Below, piece after piece: positions 1-5,136 of a stretch of 5,136 nt of DNA. Under the pieces are notes generated by a model. It ran no database searches. It was not told where the DNA came from and saw only the letters and a program-made list of their open reading frames with translations. This DNA comes from Spirochaetales bacterium. Lineage in GTDB: Bacteria > Spirochaetota > Spirochaetia > SZUA-6 > DRHE01. The position numbers and the translations under genes are program-made. The stretch covers positions 1 to 5,136 of the forward strand of contig DRHE01000400.1 in NCBI GenBank assembly GCA_011049745.1, given 5' to 3'. Each line of letters opens with the position of its first letter. Within the stretch, counting starts at the first letter, position 1.

Positions 1-432
1 AAGCGCGGGCTCTCTTCTTTGAGAGCAGCGTGGCTTTTTGATGAGCTGCATGGTAAATATTCCGGAGAGAATTATGACTATTTGCGTGATCTTTTTTATC
101 GAAAAGCACATTTCTTTTATTTGCTTGCTTTGGACAGATCACAGGATGGCCAGGAGGTTCTGGAGAGTGGACTGAACTATGGCCCGGATCTTGATAATAA
201 TTATAGTTATGACGGTTTCCTCTATATTTCCGGATTGCTGGAGTATAAATATGGCCCCAGGAGTGATCCGGAGAAAAGAACCAGGGCTTTAGAAAATGGC
301 AAACGAATTGTATCCAGGCTTTTCGGCACAGGTAAAACCTCCAAGAGCAAACCCTCCGCTATACTGGAAAAAGCCAAGGATCTCTATGAATTGATGAACA
401 AGGAATTAAAAGAGCAGCAGGTCGGGGGATAG
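1..432 (+). CDS. DUF2225-like protein of unknown function, C-terminal part (5' end outside window)
   Basis: The reading frame is already open at base 1 (KRGLSSLRAAW...) and ends at TAG 430-432, so this is the last 143 codons of a longer gene. The TTG at 19 is not a convincing start: it has no clear Shine-Dalgarno and the frame continues upstream of it. The segment is soluble, helix-rich and charged, with no membrane segment. It contains a NYGPDLDNNYSYDG stretch, then LLEYKYGPRSDPEKR, then a basic FGTGKTSKSKP loop and a final helix. This pattern resembles what I remember of the C-terminal half of DUF2225 (PF09986), a family of unknown function found in Clostridia and spirochaetes. The N-terminal part, where I would expect the family's Cys-containing segment, is not in the window. 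It lies 5 nt before truA and is probably co-transcribed with it. The family call is from memory; no function should be assumed. Confidence 0.65.
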   Translation, partial: KRGLSSLRAAWLFDELHGKYSGENYDYLRDLFYRKAHFFYLLALDRSQDGQEVLESGLNYGPDLDNNYSYDGFLYISGLLEYKYGPRSDPEKRTRALENGKRIVSRLFGTGKTSKSKPSAILEKAKDLYELMNKELKEQQVGG

Positions 433-437
433 CGGTT

Positions 438-1205
438 TTGGAGGAACGAAATATCAGTGTAACCCTGGCTTATGACGGTACTGATTTCAGCGGTTGGCAG
501 ATACAACGCTCACAGAGAACGGTACAAGGGGTTCTTGAGGATGTTCTTAAAGGTATGCACAGCCGCAGAATTCCGGTTACCGGCGCCGGTAGAACGGATT
601 CCGGTGTGCACGCCAACGGACAGGTGGCTAATTTCGTTACTGATATTGCTTCAATACCTGCGGAAAAGTATAAAGAAGCGCTTAATTCGAATTTACCGCC
701 GGATTTACGGGTTATCAGGAGTAGGTTAGTTGATAGAGATTTTGATGCCAGACGCTCAGCCAGGGAGCGAATATATAAATACTATCTTTATATTTCTTCT
801 GTAGGTTTTCCGCACCACCGCAGGTATTGCTGGAGAATTTCACGGAAACCCGATATTGCATATCTAAATAGAATTGCAACCGGGCTGCTGGGAGAACAGG
901 ATTTCACCACCTTCGCTGCTGCTGGGGATACCAGTAAATCCAGGGTGCGTGCAGTATATGCAGCCTCTTTCTATCCGGAGGGTCCCTTTTTAATTTTTGA
1001 GATTGCTGCCAGTTCTTTCTTATGGAAAATGGTGCGCAGTATTGTAGGAACAGTGTTGGAGATAGAACAGCTTGAACATGGTGAAGAACGGTTAAAGGAA
1101 ATTCTTGCGGTTAAAGATCGCTCCCTTGCCGGTCTTACTGCCCCGGCCCGTGGCCTTTTTCTGGAAAGGATTCTCTATAATGAGCACTCAAAATTCTCTG
1201 AATGA
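438..1205 (+). CDS. truA: tRNA pseudouridine(38-40) synthase TruA
   Basis: A 255-residue protein, normal length for TruA, the cytoplasmic enzyme that isomerises uridines 38, 39 and 40 in the tRNA anticodon arm to pseudouridine. The N-terminal LAYDGTDFSGWQ (residues 10-21) is the family signature. GAGRTDSGVHA (49-59) holds the catalytic aspartate, Asp54, and the neighbouring Arg52. FDARRSARERIYKYYLY (102-118) includes the conserved active-site tyrosine, probably Tyr113. Further family blocks are GEQDFTTF (152-159), SSFLWKMVRSIVGT (192-205) and the C-terminal APARGLFL (235-242). The start is TTG at 438: no in-frame ATG lies near, and the conserved region (RNISVTLAYDG) begins only three residues later. 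A G-rich stretch, GGGGG at 424-428, lies 9 nt upstream. The gene starts 5 nt after the previous stop, and its last 26 nt overlap udg. Confidence 0.96.
   Translation: MEERNISVTLAYDGTDFSGWQIQRSQRTVQGVLEDVLKGMHSRRIPVTGAGRTDSGVHANGQVANFVTDIASIPAEKYKEALNSNLPPDLRVIRSRLVDRDFDARRSARERIYKYYLYISSVGFPHHRRYCWRISRKPDIAYLNRIATGLLGEQDFTTFAAAGDTSKSRVRAVYAASFYPEGPFLIFEIAASSFLWKMVRSIVGTVLEIEQLEHGEERLKEILAVKDRSLAGLTAPARGLFLERILYNEHSKFSE
1163..1170 (+). promoter_or_regulatory. Ribosome binding site fixing the udg start
   Basis: GGAAAGGA inside the end of truA, 9 nt before the ATG at 1180. This selects the ATG at 1180 over the in-frame ATG at 1105, which would add 25 residues translated from the conserved C-terminal coding part of truA and has no comparable site before it. 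Confidence 0.75.
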
Positions 1206-1857
1206 TCTGGTGAAATTATTCAACCTCATAGAAGATTATTATGAGGAAGGATTTCATCGCCGCCATTCTGATGTTGAATTAGCAGAGCAAATGGCAGGTC
1301 CTGAGGATCAGTTCCTTGAAATCAATAATGAGATCTCTTCCTGCCGGAAATGCGGCTTATTTAAAGAGCGGAATAATACGGTACCTGGTGAAGGAGTAAT
1401 CAATCCACTGGTAATGTTGATCGGAGAGGGGCCTGGTGCGGATGAAGACCGTACAGGTAAACCTTTTGTCGGGCGTGCTGGCAAATATCTGGATAGCTGG
1501 CTCATGGCTATTGATCTAGACCGGAGAAAAAATTGTTTTATAGGTAATATTGTCAAATGCCGCCCTCCGGATAATCGCGATCCTCTGCCTGAGGAATCAT
1601 CGGCCTGCCTGCCCTATCTGCAGAGGCAAATATCTTTTATACGGCCAAAAGCAATAATGACACTTGGCAGAATTGCTACCCAGATTCTTACCGGTGAGAA
1701 AAGTGGAATTGGTGCTCTGCGAGGCAGGATATACTCTTATCAGGGAATACCGCTGGCGCCCACCTATCATCCCAGTGCAGTGTTGAGGAATATTTCACTA
1801 AGAGCATCAGTTTGGCAAGATTTACAGAAACTGAGGTCTGTTCTGCAGAATGGCTAG
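1180..1857 (+). CDS. Family 4 uracil-DNA glycosylase (iron-sulfur type)
   Basis: A 225-residue enzyme that removes uracil from DNA to start base-excision repair. GEGPGADEDRTGKPFVG (82-98) is motif A of family 4; family 5 normally has GLAPA instead. Glu83 and Phe96 correspond to the catalytic/positioning Glu and the uracil-stacking Phe of the Thermus enzyme. NIVKCRPP (123-130) supplies the probable uracil-reading Asn123, and HPS (197-199) is motif B with His197. Four cysteines, Cys55, Cys58, Cys127 and Cys143 (CX2C...CX15C), match the [4Fe-4S] cluster ligands of the family. About 42 residues precede the point where the Thermus enzyme begins; they are acidic and probably helical (LIEDYYEEGFHRRHSD) and of unknown role. 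The start is ATG 1180, supported by GGAAAGGA 9 nt upstream. It overlaps truA by 26 nt and priA by 8 nt, suggesting translational coupling. The residue mapping to Thermus is from memory. Confidence 0.93.
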   Translation: MSTQNSLNDLVKLFNLIEDYYEEGFHRRHSDVELAEQMAGPEDQFLEINNEISSCRKCGLFKERNNTVPGEGVINPLVMLIGEGPGADEDRTGKPFVGRAGKYLDSWLMAIDLDRRKNCFIGNIVKCRPPDNRDPLPEESSACLPYLQRQISFIRPKAIMTLGRIATQILTGEKSGIGALRGRIYSYQGIPLAPTYHPSAVLRNISLRASVWQDLQKLRSVLQNG

Positions 1858-3799
1858 TTATTTAGAGGTTGTTTTCAACCTTCCTCTTGATAAAAGCTTC
1901 ACCTATCTCAAACCGGCAGCTTTGACTGTAGAAGCGGGATACAGGGTTATCGCTCCCTTTGGGCGGCGAAAACTGGTTGGCTATGTCATAGCGGTCGGTG
2001 ATGAATCTCCTCCGGGACTGGCCGGTATAAAGGAAGTTGAACGCTGTTTGGATAAGCGTGTTGTCTTTGATTACCGCACCTTAGAGTTGGCTAAGTGGCT
2101 TGCCTGGATGTACATGTGCTCACTGGGGCAGGCTCTGTCTTCCGTGCTGCCGGGCGGAAGAAGAGAAATAGATCTGGAAGATCTTGAGCTTGACTTCGGG
2201 GATAATAAAGAAGTTGATTTAACCGGCCAGCAGGCACAAGCCATTGATAGGATTTCAACAGCCGGGAGCGGTTTTTTTTATCTCTACGGTGTAACCGGAT
2301 CAGGAAAAACCGAAGTTTTTCTAAGGGCTGCTGAAGATATGATCAGCAACGGGCGTGGGGTTATTTACTTAGTTCCGGAGATCTCATTGACCCATCAGGT
2401 CTATGAAAAATTCAGCGCTGTTTTTGGCAGCAGGGTAGGAGTGCTTCATTCCGGGCTGACTCCTTCGCAGCGACTCAAAGAGTGGCACAGGGTGCTTGAT
2501 GGTGATGTCCGCCTGGTAATTGGGGCGCGAAGCGCTGTTTTTGCGCCGGTTAAAAACCTGGGTCTTGTCATAGTGGATGAGGAGCATGAAAATTCCTATA
2601 AAGCAGGTTCAACACCCCGCTATCATGCCCGCCAGGTAGCCATGTACCGCAGTAAAGCTGAGAAAGCCGTTCTGGTTATGGGAAGCGCAACCCCGTCGCT
2701 TGAGGCTTATTACCGCATGCAGAATGGAAAGCTGGAATGTTTATCATTATCCAGGAGACTGGGCGGCGGCGATATACCGCAAATAACAATTCTCGATCTA
2801 AAGAGAGAAAAAGGGCCTCTTTCAAAATCACTGATCAGGGAAATACGCCGGACCCATTCCGAGGGGCGGCAAACAATACTATTCCTGAACAGGCGCGGCT
2901 TCGCCTATTACTTTTACTGCCGCAGCTGTGGTTTTGAAATGAAATGTAAAAACTGTTCAGTCTCCCTTACTTTTCATAAGAGTCGTAATAGAATGATCTG
3001 TCACTACTGCGGTTACCAGGATAAACCGGTAAAGGTCTGTCCCGAGTGTGGTTCCATCGATGTTGGTTACAGCGGCTTCGGCACAGAGCGGATCGAGGAA
3101 GAAATCGAACAGCTATTCCCCGATCTGGTTGTACGGCGGGTTGATACTGATGCGGTACGCAAGAAGAAGATATTACGTGAGTTGTTGGCTGACTTCGGCC
3201 GGGGTAAAATCGATATTCTTTTAGGCACACAGATGGTTGCTAAGGGTTTGAATTTCCCAGGGGTGAAACTGGTGGGAATAGTATCTGCAGATACAGGTTT
3301 GCAGCTTCCTGATTTCCGGGCTGCTGAAAGAACTTTCAATCTTATTGTGCAGGTCTCAGGCAGGGCGGGGAGACGTATTCCTGACGGTAGAGTAATGATC
3401 CAGACCTTTAAACCGCAGAATGAAGTTATCCGCATGGCGGCTGAAGGCCGGCTTGAGGATTTCTATACAAAAGAAATAGAGGTCCGCCAGGAATTGGATT
3501 TTCCTCCCTTTTCCAGGCTTATCCGCCTGGTTTTTCGCGGCAGGGATAGTAATAAAACCCGAAATGCCGCAACTGCTTTCTTAAGTCAAATACCGGAACC
3601 ATCCCTGGACCGGGTCAGCCTGTTGGGGCCTGCAGAGTGTCCTCTGGCAATGATCTTGGGCAGCTACCGTTATCATCTGATATTCCGGTCTCAGGATTTT
3701 TCTACACTGCACAATATGGTTCAGAGCAGTATGGAAGCTTATAAAGCACCGGCAGGTGTTTACATTGAGGTGGATGTGGACCCAGTTTCCCTGCTTTAG
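1850..3799 (+). CDS. priA: Primosomal protein N', replication-restart helicase PriA (compact form)
   Basis: A superfamily 2 DNA helicase that recognises abandoned replication forks and helps reload the replicative helicase. Residues 1-~103 form the N-terminal 3'-end-binding domain (FNLPLDKSFTYL, VIAPFGRRKLVGYV). Helicase lobe 1 has Walker A GVTGSGKTE (147-155), Walker B DEEH (243-246) and motif III GSATPS (278-283). A zinc-binding insert carries eight cysteines (357, 360, 366, 369, 384, 387, 397, 400), enough for two zinc ions. Lobe 2 has GTERIEEE (411-418), GTQMVAKG (459-466) and motif VI QVSGRAGR (501-508). The C-terminus ends in the family-typical DVDPVSLL, so the gene is complete. At 649 residues it is shorter than E. 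coli PriA (732) or B. subtilis PriA (about 805). The shortfall lies mainly between ~103 and 125, where the winged-helix domain normally sits. The ATG at 1850 overlaps the udg stop; GAGGT at 1833-1837 is a rather distant Shine-Dalgarno (12 nt). Confidence 0.97.
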   Translation: MASYLEVVFNLPLDKSFTYLKPAALTVEAGYRVIAPFGRRKLVGYVIAVGDESPPGLAGIKEVERCLDKRVVFDYRTLELAKWLAWMYMCSLGQALSSVLPGGRREIDLEDLELDFGDNKEVDLTGQQAQAIDRISTAGSGFFYLYGVTGSGKTEVFLRAAEDMISNGRGVIYLVPEISLTHQVYEKFSAVFGSRVGVLHSGLTPSQRLKEWHRVLDGDVRLVIGARSAVFAPVKNLGLVIVDEEHENSYKAGSTPRYHARQVAMYRSKAEKAVLVMGSATPSLEAYYRMQNGKLECLSLSRRLGGGDIPQITILDLKREKGPLSKSLIREIRRTHSEGRQTILFLNRRGFAYYFYCRSCGFEMKCKNCSVSLTFHKSRNRMICHYCGYQDKPVKVCPECGSIDVGYSGFGTERIEEEIEQLFPDLVVRRVDTDAVRKKKILRELLADFGRGKIDILLGTQMVAKGLNFPGVKLVGIVSADTGLQLPDFRAAERTFNLIVQVSGRAGRRIPDGRVMIQTFKPQNEVIRMAAEGRLEDFYTKEIEVRQELDFPPFSRLIRLVFRGRDSNKTRNAATAFLSQIPEPSLDRVSLLGPAECPLAMILGSYRYHLIFRSQDFSTLHNMVQSSMEAYKAPAGVYIEVDVDPVSLL

Positions 3800-3828
3800 T
3801 TGACATTGCATTTTCTATTAAGTAATGT
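3800..3828 (+). promoter_or_regulatory. Possible sigma70-type promoter before def
   Basis: A perfect TTGACA (3800-3805) directly follows the priA stop and is separated by 17 nt from TAATGT (3823-3828), a weak -10 matching TATAAT at three of six positions. Transcription would start near 3835, which falls within the Shine-Dalgarno of def and leaves a leader of only about 11 nt. It may be an internal promoter for def-fmt or simply a chance match in an AT-rich gap. Confidence 0.35.
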
Positions 3829-3832
3829 TTAC

Positions 3833-3838
3833 AAAGGA
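3833..3838 (+). promoter_or_regulatory. Ribosome binding site of def
   Basis: AAAGGA, with 7 nt to the ATG at 3846. The spacing favours this ATG over the earlier out-of-frame ATG at 3842, which is only 3 nt away and leads to a stop after three codons. Confidence 0.75.
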
Positions 3839-3845
3839 AAAATGA

Positions 3846-4334
3846 ATGCTTGAAATAGTAACTATGGGTAATGAAATACTGAAACGACATTCAGCTTTGG
3901 CACCGGAGTTCGATAACGGGATGAAGTATTTGATCAAAGAGATGTTCGATGCCATGTATGCAGGCAAGGGAATTGGATTGGCTGCAGTTCAGGTGGGAAA
4001 ACTCTACCGTATTTTTATTACTCACGTTTCAGGAGATAAACAGCGGGTTTTTATTAATCCTGATATTATTGAAACCTCAGTTGAACAGGATAAAAATGAA
4101 GAAGGTTGTTTGAGTGTTCCCGGGATAAATGCTGACATAATCAGATCCGAAGAAGTAACTATTCAGGCCTGGAGTAATAATGGTAAACCCTTTTCGCTTG
4201 ATGCCGGCGGTTTACTGGGGCGGGTAATTCAGCACGAACTTGATCATCTAAATGGAATTCTTTTTGTAGACCGTTTGAGCCAGAAGAAAAAAGAGCGATT
4301 GATCAAGCTGTATGAACGGCAGAACGGGGAATAA
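3846..4334 (+). CDS. def: Peptide deformylase
   Basis: A 162-residue metalloenzyme that removes the formyl group from the N-terminal methionine of new proteins at the ribosome exit. All three family motifs are present. Motif 1 is GIGLAAVQVG (42-51) with Gln49, motif 2 is EGCLS (86-90) with metal ligand Cys88, and motif 3 is QHELDH (129-134) with metal ligands His130 and His134 and catalytic Glu131. The length and the N-terminal LEIVTMGNEILKRHS segment are normal for a bacterial enzyme. Motif 1 has Val48 where proline is most frequent (AAPQ); the position is known to vary, so activity is expected. The start is ATG 3846, with AAAGGA 7 nt upstream. The gene follows priA after 46 nt and overlaps fmt by one base, which pairs the deformylating enzyme with the formylating one. 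The C-terminus ends in a charged helix (KKKERLIKLYERQ). Confidence 0.97.
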   Translation: MLEIVTMGNEILKRHSALAPEFDNGMKYLIKEMFDAMYAGKGIGLAAVQVGKLYRIFITHVSGDKQRVFINPDIIETSVEQDKNEEGCLSVPGINADIIRSEEVTIQAWSNNGKPFSLDAGGLLGRVIQHELDHLNGILFVDRLSQKKKERLIKLYERQNGE

Positions 4335-5136
4335 TGCGAGTTCTATTCTGCGGCAGTCCTGTTTTTGCGGTGCCTTCACTGGAGGCAATTTCCGCCAACC
4401 ATGAAATCTGCGGTGTGATTACCAATCAGGACCGCTCAGCCGGACGAGGTAAACATACTCAGCAAACGTCTGTTAAAAAAAAAGCCCTGGAGCTTGGATT
4501 GCCGCTTTTTCAGCCTGAAAGAATTGATGATGTTTTTATCAACCTGATAAAAGATCTGAATCCGGAGCTTCTGGCTGTGGCTGCTTACGGTAAAATATTT
4601 AAGAGTAATTTTTTAAACATCTTCAGCAAAGGGGGTATTAATCTGCACCCCTCTTTACTGCCCAAATTCCGTGGACCATCTCCAATACCTGCAGTAATTC
4701 TAGCTGGTCATAAGCAGAGCGGAGTGACTATCCAAAGGCTGGCTCTGGAGATGGACAGCGGTCATATTCTGGCACAGGATAGGATTGAGCTGACCGGGAA
4801 GGAAACAACCGCCGCTCTATCCGAACAACTGGCAGTAATTGGCGCCGAGCTTTTTGTGACCGCGATTGATTCTGTGGAAAAAGGTGTTGTCAGAGAATAT
4901 GCACAGAAAGAGGAAGAAGCGAGTTATTGCAAAATATTAAAAAAAGATGATGGGTTGATTGACTGGGGTAAAAGTGTTGACATGATTGAATGTATGATCA
5001 GGGCCTATAATCCCTGGCCGCAGGCATTTACCAATTATAAAGGGCTGCGCTTAGCTATTCTTTCCGGGGGGGTTTTGCCCGAAGAAAGGGATTTCAGCAG
5101 GGCCCGTAATGGTGAAGTTGTGGGTGTGGATAAGAG
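4334..5136 (+). CDS. fmt: Methionyl-tRNA formyltransferase, 3' end outside window
   Basis: Open from ATG 4334 to the window edge: 267 codons of a family usually about 310-320 long. The enzyme transfers a formyl group from 10-formyltetrahydrofolate to initiator Met-tRNA. The start MRVLFCGSPVFAVPSLEAI is the typical nucleotide-fold opening. GRGKHTQQTSVKKKA (37-51) is the family loop near the tRNA acceptor stem. INLHPSLLP (102-110) gives catalytic Asn103 and His105, and EMDSGHIL (139-146) gives Asp141; the three correspond to E. coli Asn106, His108 and Asp144. AYNPWPQAFT marks the junction to the C-terminal tRNA-binding domain, which is cut by the window end. RGPSPIP after the active site replaces the usual RGAAPIQ-like sequence and looks spirochaete-like to me. 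The start overlaps the def stop (TAATG), so reinitiation is likely; GGGGA at 4326-4330 is a close Shine-Dalgarno. No frameshift or internal stop is seen. Confidence 0.97.
   Translation, partial: MRVLFCGSPVFAVPSLEAISANHEICGVITNQDRSAGRGKHTQQTSVKKKALELGLPLFQPERIDDVFINLIKDLNPELLAVAAYGKIFKSNFLNIFSKGGINLHPSLLPKFRGPSPIPAVILAGHKQSGVTIQRLALEMDSGHILAQDRIELTGKETTAALSEQLAVIGAELFVTAIDSVEKGVVREYAQKEEEASYCKILKKDDGLIDWGKSVDMIECMIRAYNPWPQAFTNYKGLRLAILSGGVLPEERDFSRARNGEVVGVDK

Noticed and set aside
578..591. Perfect 14-bp palindrome TACCGGCGCCGGTA, a possible operator or hairpin
   Set aside because: It lies inside truA and encodes part of the invariant GAGRTD motif, so coding constraint explains it; no neighbouring feature needs an operator here.
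1105..1179. Longer version of the uracil-DNA glycosylase starting at ATG 1105
   Set aside because: The extra 25 residues are an out-of-frame reading of the conserved truA C-terminus, and a strong ribosome binding site supports ATG 1180.
2272..2279. T8 run in priA as a possible terminator or frameshift site
   Set aside because: No GC-rich stem of terminator type precedes it, and it encodes the ordinary hydrophobic strand (GFFYLYG) before Walker A.
2967..3435. Reverse-strand open frames of 87 and 122 codons opposite priA
   Set aside because: They lie fully opposite the conserved zinc and helicase motifs of PriA, show no recognisable domain and have no gene-like context.
3842..3853. Three-codon upstream reading frame (ATG AAT GCT TGA) overlapping the def start
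   Set aside because: Only 3 nt separate it from the Shine-Dalgarno, too close for good initiation; most likely a by-product of the ATGAATG sequence.
3581..3890. Reverse-strand open frames spanning the priA-def junction
   Set aside because: They cover the conserved PriA C-terminus and the def start, have no recognisable domain, and their composition looks like antisense translation.

Overview
The window is a dense, single-strand (+) bacterial housekeeping cluster with no mobile elements, RNA genes, repeats or CRISPR. Six genes are supported, in this order: the 3' end of a gene of unknown function (probable DUF2225 family), truA (tRNA pseudouridine synthase I), a family 4 iron-sulfur uracil-DNA glycosylase, priA (primosomal helicase), def (peptide deformylase) and the first ~85% of fmt (methionyl-tRNA formyltransferase), which runs off the right edge.

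Layout: positions 1-1857 hold DUF2225, truA and udg almost without gaps. There are 5 nt between the first two, and udg starts 26 nt inside the end of truA. priA (1850-3799) starts 8 nt inside udg. The only real intergenic space is 3800-3845 (46 nt), which has a good Shine-Dalgarno for def and a TTGACA box that may belong to an internal promoter. def and fmt overlap by one base (TAATG). No terminator is visible, so all six genes are probably co-transcribed, perhaps with a second start before def.

Functionally the cluster mixes two themes. One is DNA maintenance: uracil excision and restart of stalled forks by PriA. The other is the RNA/translation side: tRNA anticodon-arm modification, formylation of initiator Met-tRNA by Fmt, and removal of that formyl group from new proteins by Def. 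The def-fmt pair is a common bacterial arrangement, and priA-def-fmt is also widespread.

Organism: clearly bacterial. My best inference is a spirochaete. PriA is short, with no room for the winged-helix domain. Fmt carries an INLHPSLLPKFRGPSPIP-type active-site segment that I associate with spirochaete Fmt proteins. DUF2225 also fits Clostridia, so a Firmicute is the main alternative. This rests on memory of families, not on a search.

I did not find a new biological system. The points most worth checking are the compact PriA, the gene of unknown function at the head of the cluster, the N-terminal extension of the uracil-DNA glycosylase, and the possible promoter before def.
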